The position numbers were made by a program, and so were the translations under genes. The notes beneath the pieces are model-generated. The model was given only the letters and a program-made list of their open reading frames with translations. It was not told the origin of the DNA and made no database searches. Below, in pieces: positions 42,660-50,570 of a stretch of DNA of 64,000 nucleotides (within the stretch, counting starts at the first letter, position 1; every line of letters starts with the position of its first letter). This DNA is from Murimonas intestini (GTDB taxonomy: Bacteria; Bacillota; Clostridia; Lachnospirales; Lachnospiraceae). The stretch covers positions 1 through 64,000 of the forward strand of contig QGGY01000016.1 of assembly GCA_003148945.1 (NCBI GenBank), given 5' to 3'.

Positions 42660-43196
42660 CTATGGCTGTATCCGGAAACTCCCGGGCATATCATTTTCTT
42701 CCAGATGTTCCTTAATAACTGACCACTCTTCCTTCAGCCGTTCCAGAGAAAAAGCGGCATTGGCAGGGCTGGTGGACGGCAGCTTTATACAGCTTCGTCC
42801 CGCCGCGGGCAGTAAATATTTCTGATACAGCTGCCAGGCCTTACCTCCGTTTGCATATATCTGCCGGATATCCGCCTTCTCTAAAATGACAGACAGGTCT
42901 GCCGGAACTACATTTCTGATAGAACTGTCACTGGAACCTATGATGTCACAGCTGTCAATCACATCCCAGATACTGATCTTGCTGTCCTTTAAGAATCTTA
43001 TCTTCTCTTCTGTGCCCACAGGCGTATCAGCTCCTGTAACAGCTGCCAGGACCTTCCAGAATCTGTTCTGGGGATGTCCGTAGTAAAATTCATTCTCCCT
43101 GGATTTGACTGACGGAAAGGTTCCCAGGATCAGGATTCTGGACTTGCCGTCAAACACTGGTTCAAATGTATGGTGCAAATGTTCATATTCTCCCAT
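42660..43196 (-). CDS. DNA-deoxyinosine glycosylase (uracil-DNA glycosylase superfamily)
   Basis: A 178-residue small UDG-superfamily enzyme. Motif 1 is ILGTFPSVKSRENEFYYGHP and motif 2 is the LPSTSPANAAFS stretch. This pattern fits the hypoxanthine/deoxyinosine glycosylase family (TIGR04274), which removes deaminated bases before base-excision repair. Single gene 30 bp upstream of the MATE gene. Confidence 0.85.
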   Translation of the reverse strand: MGEYEHLHHTFEPVFDGKSRILILGTFPSVKSRENEFYYGHPQNRFWKVLAAVTGADTPVGTEEKIRFLKDSKISIWDVIDSCDIIGSSDSSIRNVVPADLSVILEKADIRQIYANGGKAWQLYQKYLLPAAGRSCIKLPSTSPANAAFSLERLKEEWSVIKEHLEENDMPGSFRIQP

Positions 43197-43259
43197 TTAT
43201 TAATCCTCCTCCCAAAATTATAGCCCTTTTTAACAGGTGATGCAACAAAAGGCTGACAA

Positions 43260-43298
43260 AAAGGCACTGTCCGGCCATAGACCTGATACAGTGCCTTT
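43260..43298 (-). terminator. Terminator of the HPr-like gene
   Basis: AAAGGCACTGT (43260-43270) with ACAGTGCCTTT (43288-43298), 11-bp perfect stem, 24 bp beyond the stop of the minus-strand HPr-like gene; T-rich on that strand. Confidence 0.75.
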
Positions 43299-43322
43299 GT
43301 CAAGAAAGACTGCTTTATATCC

Positions 43323-43553
43323 TTAAGCTGCCACGAATTTGGAAATTTCTTTCCTCAAGTCATCGCAGTTTTCTTCATAAACTTTTAATTCAATCTGGTT
43401 TTTGAGGCCAATACTCATGATTCCCAGTACAGATTTGGCATCTACGATGATCCTGCCTTTTTTCAGATCCATCGCATATGGATATTTTTCTACTGTATTA
43501 ACAAAATCTAATATCTCTGACGGACTGTTAAAAACTACCTTTAAATTATTCAT
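43323..43553 (-). CDS. HPr-like protein lacking the active-site histidine
   Basis: A 76-residue HPr-fold protein. The second half keeps the HPr regulatory-serine region (VDAKSVLGIMSIGLKN). Where HPr has the phosphorylated His15 (GLHARPA) this protein reads KYPYAMDLK, so it cannot take phosphate from Enzyme I there. The remaining serine may allow HPr-kinase control, as in Crh, a regulatory partner of CcpA. It stands alone with its own terminator. Regulatory function is inference. Confidence 0.75.
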   Translation of the reverse strand: MNNLKVVFNSPSEILDFVNTVEKYPYAMDLKKGRIIVDAKSVLGIMSIGLKNQIELKVYEENCDDLRKEISKFVAA

Positions 43554-43753
43554 TATCTATATCTCCTTTTCAATCTAATATATAAGTAATATCCCCGATA
43601 TTGTGTTTTATTCATCTGTTGTTGATAAAATACCATATCCTTTCCAGAAAAGGAGGAGTAAATATTTTAGATAAGTAGAAAATTTTAATCAGTTTCGACA
43701 TAAAACCGCATCAGACGACGCAAAATGATACTCCGCCCCTGTGTCTACAGGCA

Positions 43754-45283
43754 TCAGGTGTTCATTTTCCTGTATTCTGCCGGCAGCATCCCCGTCTCAT
43801 CCCTGAATACTTTGCTCATATATTTAGGATCGGAGTATCCCGCCAGATCTGCTATCTGGTTCAGCTTGAGAGTGGAGTTCACCAGCAGCTCCTTCACCTT
43901 CTCGATCCTGCATTTCCTTATGGTCTCTGAAAAGGTGGTGCCTGTCTCCTTTTTAAACTGTGTACTCAGGTATTCCTCCGATACATGCAGCTTCCTGGCT
44001 ATTTCCTCCAGGGTTACACCCTGGTTATAATAATCCTGTATCATCTGCTGCGCCCTCTGTACCATAGCGCTGACAGTCAGGCTCTCCTCCCCTTCTCCGG
44101 TTATCACCACCTTTACAAAAAACTGGCGCAGTGCATCTCCGATCTGGTACCAGGTCACTGCTCTTGAGATCGTCTGAAGCATATTCTGGGCAGAGAGCTC
44201 TTCCTGAAGATTCCCATATTCCTTTGCGGTATTTAAGACAGCAAAGCAGTATCTCAGACATGCCTCCTTGATCTCTTTGGGGTGGAATCTGCCCTGCCTG
44301 CATCTCTCCTTAAACTCGAAGTAGCTCTTTTTAAAAGTTTCCTCATCCCTTTTGATAATAGCCTGTCTTGCCTGTGTCTCCAGTTCCAGGGGATACTTCA
44401 TAGGGGCTGTTTCCAGTTCTCTTATCCTGGCGGGCGTGATCAGACTGCCTTCTTCAATCACCAGATTCCATTCCAGGTCCTGGCGCATCTGCCTGATGGC
44501 TGTTTCCATCATTCCAAGTCCCCCGGCCTCCTGCCACATGCATACCACAGGCCTCTTTAAGCTGCCCCGCAGCATGGGGACTACAGCTTTCTCGAAGTAG
44601 GAACACAGCTTTTCCCCGTCCTCAGGTTTATACAGGACTGCCACGAATTTACAGCGGCTTGGAAATTCCAGAAGGTGCATAGAAAATTCACTGCTGTGCC
44701 TGCCCACCTCCTCCAAAAGCTGTCTTGCCTGTGCCTTCTGGGACTCATACCCTTCACCCAGCCACACAAGGAACAAATAGAGTCTGTCATTCAGCTTCAA
44801 TTCATATTTGTCTTCTATCAGCCTTCCCATCTGCTCATCTATGGTCAGCTGTCCGGTAAGGCAGCCCATAAAAATATTGTCCAGGGTCAGGATGCTCTCC
44901 TTGCTCTGCTCTTTTTCAAGGGATGACCGGATCTGGCTGAGCGCCTTTTTTAGCTCCGGTATTTTTATTGGTTTTAAAAGATAATTCTCTATCCCCAGCT
45001 CGATCGCCCTCCTGGCATATGTAAATTCTGAATATGCGCTGAGCACAAGAGCCTTGCATGTGATCTTCTCCTTTCTGATTATCTCCAGCATCGTCAGGCC
45101 GTCCATATCAGGCATTTGGATATCCAGTATGACAAGATCCGGCCTTGTCTTCCTGATGACGTCCAAACCCTCCTTTCCATTTGAGGCCATTCCTGCCACC
45201 TCGTACCCGGGATCGATTTTTTTCAAGATCCGGCCCATACCCTCCCGTATAGGCGCTTCATCCTCTACAATCACTATTTTCAT
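43754..45283 (-). CDS. YesN-type response regulator (REC-AraC)
   Basis: A 509-residue regulator. The N-terminal receiver has the acidic pocket VEDEA and phospho-acceptor D54 in LVILDIQMPDMDG. A ~270-residue middle region is followed by a C-terminal AraC DNA-binding domain (GVTLEEIARKLHVSEEYLST, LNQIADLAGYSDPKYMSKVF). It overlaps the kinase gene by 26 bp. Together with the binding protein and kinase upstream it forms a sugar-sensing three-gene operon; its target operon is not evident here. Confidence 0.9.
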   Translation of the reverse strand: MKIVIVEDEAPIREGMGRILKKIDPGYEVAGMASNGKEGLDVIRKTRPDLVILDIQMPDMDGLTMLEIIRKEKITCKALVLSAYSEFTYARRAIELGIENYLLKPIKIPELKKALSQIRSSLEKEQSKESILTLDNIFMGCLTGQLTIDEQMGRLIEDKYELKLNDRLYLFLVWLGEGYESQKAQARQLLEEVGRHSSEFSMHLLEFPSRCKFVAVLYKPEDGEKLCSYFEKAVVPMLRGSLKRPVVCMWQEAGGLGMMETAIRQMRQDLEWNLVIEEGSLITPARIRELETAPMKYPLELETQARQAIIKRDEETFKKSYFEFKERCRQGRFHPKEIKEACLRYCFAVLNTAKEYGNLQEELSAQNMLQTISRAVTWYQIGDALRQFFVKVVITGEGEESLTVSAMVQRAQQMIQDYYNQGVTLEEIARKLHVSEEYLSTQFKKETGTTFSETIRKCRIEKVKELLVNSTLKLNQIADLAGYSDPKYMSKVFRDETGMLPAEYRKMNT

Positions 45284-46982
45284 TCAGATTTCCCCCCATT
45301 TCTTCCAGAGGAATAAAGAGATGCACTCTTGTATACCTGCCGGCCCTGCTTTCAAAAAACATGTCAGCCCTGTCACCATAATACAGTTTTAATCTTTTCC
45401 TGACGTTGGCAACTCCCAGGTGCTCCCCTTCATCTCCTGTCTCTTTATTAAGTTCCTCCACCTTGTTCTTACTCATACCCCTCCCATTATCCTCTATAAT
45501 GATATGCAGCTGTTCTTCCAGCTTTTTTATGGAAATTTTCAGTATACACTCCCCTTCTATATTGTACAGACCATGCTTGATAGAATTTTCCACAAATGGC
45601 TGCAGAAGCAGCTTATGTATCCTGCATTCCAGCAGGCCGTCCGGCACGTCTATGATCGTATTCAGCTTCCGCCCCAGTTTTGCACTCTGAAGAAGCATGT
45701 ACTCATCCAGCCAGTACAGCTCCTTTTCAATTGTTGTCTCCCCGCCTGCATTTCTCACTGTGTAACGCAGGATATCAGCCAGGGCGCCCACCATCCCACT
45801 TATTTCATACTCTTCTTTTTCAATGGCCTTCCAGTTGATAGTGTCAAGTGTATTATACAAAAAATGAGGGTCGATCTGCGCTTCCAGGGCAGAGATCTCC
45901 GCATTCTTCTGTTCCACTACAGCCTGTTTTACCTGGCCCACCAGCGCATCTATCTGCTCCACCATCTCGTTGAATCCCGAATATATCTTTTTCATTTCAC
46001 TCGTTATCCCCTGGTTTATAGTGAGCCTGGCGCCAAAGTCTCCTTTTTCCACGGTTTCCATGGCATCCACCACATTATCAAGAGATTTGAGTACAGGCCT
46101 TGTTGCAAAATAGACTATACCAAGGAGGGCTGCCATTATCCCCACCCCTATAAATACCCAGAAGAGCGCCTGCTCTCTCACTGTCTTACTGTACACATCG
46201 AGAGAGTGGAAGTTGTAGATGTTCCAGCCGCTTGTCTCATTCCTTCTGGATGTAACAAGCATATTTTTAGTTGGAATATCATTTATATTTTTTCCTATAT
46301 CTTCATTATCAGGGGCGCTGATGATCATATTTCCCCGGCACAGGTATATACTCTTCCCTTCCCCGGGATCAAGCGCCTTTTCCAGGATCTCCTCATTGAT
46401 GCTCATCACCACTGTTCCCAGCTTTTTATGTATATTCCGGTAATCCACCAGATTTCTTGCTATCTGGATAAGATAGATATTATCCTCATTCCTTTTCAGA
46501 GGGACTGTGACGGCATAATAATCTTCGGCCGCATTTATATCCGGTACCCTGACTTTAGATGCCCACTGGGCATTTGAGGAGGATGAAGCCAGCCTGTCAT
46601 AGTAGATGACCTTCTCATCTCCTGCTGTACGCAGCGTGATCCCCACAACTCCGTCATTTCTGTTGCAGATGTGGCTCAGTTCCCGCCGCAGCTTTCCTGT
46701 ATTAACGTCTTTATCATCCACGCCCTCGTTGACAGATTCCACAATCTCCACAATACTGTCATCCGTGCAGAAATCATACAGGATTGTTTTGTACTTATCC
46801 AGTACCATATCCAGCACCTGGTCTGCCTTCTCCAGATTGCTTTCAATCTGCATTTCAAGAGTCTCCTGCATATTTGCCTTTAAACGCAGAATGGAAAACA
46901 GCGCCATGAGCAGCATAGGCAGAACAACTACTGTAAGGAAGGCCGGGATCAGCACCTGTCTGAGCGTTATCTCCCTTTTCAT
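45258..46982 (-). CDS. YesM-type sensor histidine kinase
   Basis: A 574-residue membrane kinase. It has an N-terminal helix (VLIPAFLTVVVLPMLLMALF), a ~240-residue extracellular sensor, a second helix (ALFWVFIGVGIMAALLGIVY), HAMP, and a His_kinase domain with DPHFLYNTLDTINWKA (phospho-acceptor His). The ATPase has LLLQPFVENSIKHG and EDNGRGMSKNKVE. Overlaps by 4 bp the binding-protein gene upstream and by 26 bp the regulator downstream. It may sense the ligand-loaded lipoprotein encoded first in the operon. Confidence 0.9.
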   Translation of the reverse strand: MKREITLRQVLIPAFLTVVVLPMLLMALFSILRLKANMQETLEMQIESNLEKADQVLDMVLDKYKTILYDFCTDDSIVEIVESVNEGVDDKDVNTGKLRRELSHICNRNDGVVGITLRTAGDEKVIYYDRLASSSSNAQWASKVRVPDINAAEDYYAVTVPLKRNEDNIYLIQIARNLVDYRNIHKKLGTVVMSINEEILEKALDPGEGKSIYLCRGNMIISAPDNEDIGKNINDIPTKNMLVTSRRNETSGWNIYNFHSLDVYSKTVREQALFWVFIGVGIMAALLGIVYFATRPVLKSLDNVVDAMETVEKGDFGARLTINQGITSEMKKIYSGFNEMVEQIDALVGQVKQAVVEQKNAEISALEAQIDPHFLYNTLDTINWKAIEKEEYEISGMVGALADILRYTVRNAGGETTIEKELYWLDEYMLLQSAKLGRKLNTIIDVPDGLLECRIHKLLLQPFVENSIKHGLYNIEGECILKISIKKLEEQLHIIIEDNGRGMSKNKVEELNKETGDEGEHLGVANVRKRLKLYYGDRADMFFESRAGRYTRVHLFIPLEEMGGNLNENSDCRG

Positions 46983-48238
46983 CGGCTTTCCTCCCTGATG
47001 TCCCTTATCTTACGGGCTGCTTCTGCAAGTATCTCCCCCTGTTCTCTTTCGCCTATAATCACATTCTCCATGGTTTCTGCCAGGATAAGTGAGATCCTTG
47101 GCCACTCAGGTGTGATCTCCCTGGTCCTGGCAGTTTCTAACAGCTCTATACTCTTTTTCTGGAGAGGGTCGTTCTTAAACTGACCGCTGATTATATCTTT
47201 CCTGCACGACATCACCCCAAGACCATCAATATATGACGCCATCCTGTCCCCATCGTTCAGATACCGTAAGAACTCAACAGCTTCCTGCTGGTGTTCTCCC
47301 GGTGTCACTGCCAGTATCTCTCCCCCTGCTGCCGCCACATGCTGCCCGTCTGAGGGCACAAAAGTCACACCAAAATTCAGCTCAGGATTGGAATTCTCCA
47401 GCGCGCCTATAATAGAGGTTGTATTTATCATCATTGCAAGCTTTCCGTCTGCAAACTGGTTCTTCACATCTCCCAGGGTCATATTCATATTTTCCCTGCT
47501 CATGGCGCCGTCTTCTATAAGCTGTGCAATAAATGAGAAGGCCTTAGCGCTGTTTCTGGAATTTATATCAGTCACATGGCCTCCCATAGACCACAGTACG
47601 GGCAGAAAGCAGTAAACGCTCTCTTCACTTTTTACAGCAGCCATGCCAAATCCATAGTGCTCCTCATCTGTCAGCGCATGGGCTGCCCTGCGGAAATCCT
47701 CCCATGTTTCAGGGACATCCACATGTGCCTCCTCCAGCATGTCCTCATTGTAAAACAAAGCAGTACAGTTGAGTCCAAATGGCATCCCGTATATCCTGTT
47801 TCCCACTGTACAGGGCTTTAAGGCAACCTCCTGATAATCCTGAAGCCCTTCTATCTCATCTGTCAGGTCCACAAACGGCTGGGCATCATACAGAAACTGA
47901 AAATCTGATGAGTCCACGATAGCCACATCCGGAGCACGCCCGTCCGCCATAGCCAGCACAAGCTCCTTCTTAAAATCTTCATCCGGAATATATTTCACCT
48001 GCAGGCTGATATCTTCCCTGCTCTCATTAAACCCCTTCACAAGCCCGTCCAGAGTTTTCTGATGGCTTGGAGTATCCCAATAACACCACAGTACCATCTC
48101 TTCCTTCTCTGTCTCCGTCTGCACTGCTTCCTTTACACAGCCGGACAGGCTGCTGCAGCCTGCCAGCCCCGCCGAAGCCAGAACCGAAACTGCTGCCACT
48201 GCAATATATATAAGTCTTCTTATGTGTTTAACACTCAT
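46979..48238 (-). CDS. Extracellular solute-binding lipoprotein, probable sensor partner
   Basis: A 419-residue family 1 (sugar-type) binding protein. The lipoprotein signal is MSVKHIRRLIYIAVAAVSVL...GLAGCSS, with a lipobox cysteine. The mature part has YFN-like ALFYNEDMLEEAHVDVPETW and MMINTTSIIGALENSN. Its stop overlaps the kinase start (ATGA). No permease genes accompany it, so it more likely presents a ligand to the YesM-type kinase than serves transport. Confidence 0.88.
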   Translation of the reverse strand: MSVKHIRRLIYIAVAAVSVLASAGLAGCSSLSGCVKEAVQTETEKEEMVLWCYWDTPSHQKTLDGLVKGFNESREDISLQVKYIPDEDFKKELVLAMADGRAPDVAIVDSSDFQFLYDAQPFVDLTDEIEGLQDYQEVALKPCTVGNRIYGMPFGLNCTALFYNEDMLEEAHVDVPETWEDFRRAAHALTDEEHYGFGMAAVKSEESVYCFLPVLWSMGGHVTDINSRNSAKAFSFIAQLIEDGAMSRENMNMTLGDVKNQFADGKLAMMINTTSIIGALENSNPELNFGVTFVPSDGQHVAAAGGEILAVTPGEHQQEAVEFLRYLNDGDRMASYIDGLGVMSCRKDIISGQFKNDPLQKKSIELLETARTREITPEWPRISLILAETMENVIIGEREQGEILAEAARKIRDIREESR

Positions 48239-48567
48239 AAAGCGTTTACTCCTCTCTGTAAAACCAGATCTATTCCCGCTATATGGCTATTATAAATTGG
48301 ATTGTATACAATTGCAATGTGAAATCCCTGGCGGCACTGCGCTTCATGTAAACAGCAAAATTCGCCGTTTCGCGCTGCAGCCCTCGGGATTTTCGTGCAA
48401 AATACGCACGAAAACACCTCGCGGGAATAAAAAAAACTGCCCATGGAATGCGGTATAAGCCTTCCGGACAGTATTCTTTTTTGTAACTATTCAGTACCCT
48501 TTGTCCTGCGAAGATATAACTATACACCGCAGAGCGGTAGCGCCAGGTACTGAACAGCTACTCTCTT
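48239..48567. repeat. Hairpin-rich intergenic region with palindromic repeat element
   Basis: No gene. 48483-48561 is bounded by GTAACTATTCAGTACC and GGTACTGAACAGCTAC, the same terminal motif as at 15396. TTTTCGTGC/GCACGAAAA forms another stem near 48400-48430. The element lies between spoIIID and the binding-protein gene. Confidence 0.55.
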
Positions 48568-48819
48568 TTAATGCTGGTGAAGATATTTCTCCCTTGTAGC
48601 CAGTCCCCCTCTTATATGACGTTCTGACTTATTGACCTCCAATACCTTCCTGGCTTCCCTTGCCAGTCCGGGATTCGTCTGTGAAAGACGCTCCGTTACA
48701 TCCTTATGTACCGTACTCTTGCTGATTCCAAACTTATTCGCTGCCTGCCTCACTGTTGCTTTCGTTTCAATAATATAATTGGCAATCTCTACTGCCCGCT
48801 CTTCGATATAATCTTTCAA
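48568..48819 (-). CDS. spoIIID: Sporulation transcription factor SpoIIID
   Basis: An 83-residue HTH protein: MKDYIEERAVEIANYIIETK, ATVRQAANKFGISKSTVHKD, NPGLAREARKVLEVNKSERH, RGGLATREKY. Length and sequence match SpoIIID, the mother-cell regulator acting between sigma-E and sigma-K. It indicates that the organism forms endospores. Confidence 0.95.
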   Translation of the reverse strand: MKDYIEERAVEIANYIIETKATVRQAANKFGISKSTVHKDVTERLSQTNPGLAREARKVLEVNKSERHIRGGLATREKYLHQH

Positions 48820-48879
48820 AGGATAAGCCTCCGAAGATGCTGTTTTTACAGTGTATGCTTGACAATTAGCGAATATGAA

Positions 48880-49911
48880 TCAGACATTATCGTGCGAAAC
48901 ACGCCCATCCGTAAGGATGTCGCCATCTCCATGACAGGAATCCTTCCAATATAGATTTATATTTTCCATATTCTCCAAAATCCTATCAGCTATTTCAATA
49001 TGGACATATACTTCATTTAATATATGCTTGCTATATCTTAAATAGGTACCTTGTGTTTTCTTCACTATAAGCTCTGTAAAGTACCTTTCCCAACTGAGAT
49101 ATTTACTGCTCTCCGCATAATCATATGGTGCATCTAAAAATGCTGGAAGCTCACTGTCATGAATGACACCTGATTTCAAAATCAGCCACTCAAATGATTC
49201 AGGCAGATACAGGACAATATCTTCCCGAATCTCCATCAGCTTTATCACTTTTTCCATTTCTGCACCAAATGCCGCCCCATCTGCAATGACCAAAATCTTA
49301 CCGACATTATGCTTCGTGAGATATGAAAATATATTAGACTTCCCTTTCGCAGAAATGCATTCTAATCTCCGCTTTTTGCATATAGTATAAAAAAACTGAT
49401 ATCCCGAATTAGCATCTTCTGTGAGCACCGTATCTGGCCTAACCTCATTTAAAAAGTTACCTTTGCCATACAACTGGTACAATTCATTATATGTCTGTTT
49501 AAGTGATCCATATTTGCCAGAATTTCTAATACCATATATTTCATTCACACTATATGGCAGAGTGGAAAGACTTTCTCTGGTAACAATAACATAATAATTA
49601 TCAGTCTTTTGAAGTTCTGACGCAAAATCCTTTGATGAAACAAATCCGCTTACCTCATCGATAAATACAATACTGTTTTTAATAGACGCTAATTGCATCT
49701 TCCAATTTCTTCCTTCCAGCACAACACAGCTCTTATTGCACTGCAATTTTATTCCACTTTCCACTCCATTTTCATAATATTCACGTACCATATCCACTAA
49801 TACTGTCTTCCCAGTGGCACTGTCCCCGCGTATTATAGTAATATTTCTTTTAATTTCAAAATCATATCGAATCCTTTTGTTTTGGATTATAATTCTATAT
49901 TTTCCTGTCAT
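48880..49911 (-). CDS. Uncharacterised AAA-type ATPase paired with DUF4869 gene
   Basis: A 343-residue protein. N-terminal P-loop ATPase: Walker A GDSATGKT (29-36), Walker B SIVFIDE (80-86), then YYVIVTRES. The second half has KILVIADGAAFGAEM (205-219) and IVLYLPESFEWLI, which resemble the acidic-residue strands of a Toprim or Rossmann-like fold; this is tentative. It follows the DUF4869 gene by 11 bp in the same direction. The last ~12 residues are read from a dispersed repeat (48887-48912), so the native C-terminus may have been altered. I do not know a function; an OLD-like defence or stress ATPase is one possibility. Confidence 0.7.
   Translation of the reverse strand: MTGKYRIIIQNKRIRYDFEIKRNITIIRGDSATGKTVLVDMVREYYENGVESGIKLQCNKSCVVLEGRNWKMQLASIKNSIVFIDEVSGFVSSKDFASELQKTDNYYVIVTRESLSTLPYSVNEIYGIRNSGKYGSLKQTYNELYQLYGKGNFLNEVRPDTVLTEDANSGYQFFYTICKKRRLECISAKGKSNIFSYLTKHNVGKILVIADGAAFGAEMEKVIKLMEIREDIVLYLPESFEWLILKSGVIHDSELPAFLDAPYDYAESSKYLSWERYFTELIVKKTQGTYLRYSKHILNEVYVHIEIADRILENMENINLYWKDSCHGDGDILTDGRVSHDNV
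48887..48912. repeat. Dispersed repeat copy inside the ATPase 3' end
   Basis: On the minus strand ACGGATGGGCGTG...CGCACGATAA, 24 of 26 positions identical to 55153-55178. It encodes the C-terminal TDGRVSHDN of the ATPase. Confidence 0.6.
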
Positions 49912-49922
49912 ATATATATCAC

Positions 49923-50360
49923 CTATACAAAATGTCCGGCAATCGGAATCAACTCTTTCATACTATGCACTATTTGATTCGTATTTAAAATACGAATTGA
50001 AAACACACCTTTGCCAAAATCCATCAGATGCCTGAGATTAATGGTGATATCCTGCTGTTCAGCTATCTTCAATATCCACTTGGCACAGTTGTCTCCACAA
50101 GCTGAAGCGTTAAACACCTTATATGGCTCATTCTTGATCAAAATTAGTGTCTTTACACCTCCAGACAAATTGGTTGCCGGTATCTTTCCCAATACCGGGC
50201 TGTCTATCACTCCGCTGTCCAGCACCTCCGACTTATCAATATCCAAGATCATCTCTTTTGCCTGAGCATCTGTAATCCAGTTATCTTCATATACATTTTT
50301 AAAATAAACCGAAGTATTGAAAATAGCGTCCGGCATATCGCCATAACATATGTTTAACAT
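49923..50360 (-). CDS. DUF4869 domain protein
   Basis: A 145-residue protein: MLNICYGDMPDAIFNTSVYF, SPVLGKIPATNLSGGVKTLI, FNASACGDNCAKWILKIAEQ, NLRHLMDFGKG. This matches DUF4869, a family of unknown function in Clostridia. It is directly upstream of the AAA ATPase gene (11-bp gap), presumably a two-component functional unit. No membrane segment or catalytic motif is recognised. Confidence 0.8.
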   Translation of the reverse strand: MLNICYGDMPDAIFNTSVYFKNVYEDNWITDAQAKEMILDIDKSEVLDSGVIDSPVLGKIPATNLSGGVKTLILIKNEPYKVFNASACGDNCAKWILKIAEQQDITINLRHLMDFGKGVFSIRILNTNQIVHSMKELIPIAGHFV

Positions 50361-50524
50361 AACAACTCGCTCCTCTACACATTTTTATTTTCTAATCTTA
50401 CAAAATTTTGGCAATTCATCCCTCAACCTGTAGAGGTGGGAGGATTCCTCAATTATTTTGTTGAACATAATTAGTATATCACCAATATCTGAAAATAAAT
50501 AGACAAATAATCTGCAACCTGCTA

Positions 50525-50556
50525 AAAGCCGGTACACCCATTGGTATACCGGCTTT
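50525..50556 (-). terminator. Terminator of the GH3 gene
   Basis: AAAGCCGGTA (50525-50534) with TACCGGCTTT (50547-50556), 10-bp perfect stem, 14 bp after the stop of the minus-strand GH3 gene. Confidence 0.7.
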
Positions 50557-50570
50557 CGTAATTATCCTGT

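Noticed and set aside
45420-46577. 385-codon plus-strand frame
   Set aside because: Antisense to the histidine kinase with DPHFLYNT and ATPase motifs; no coding signal of its own.
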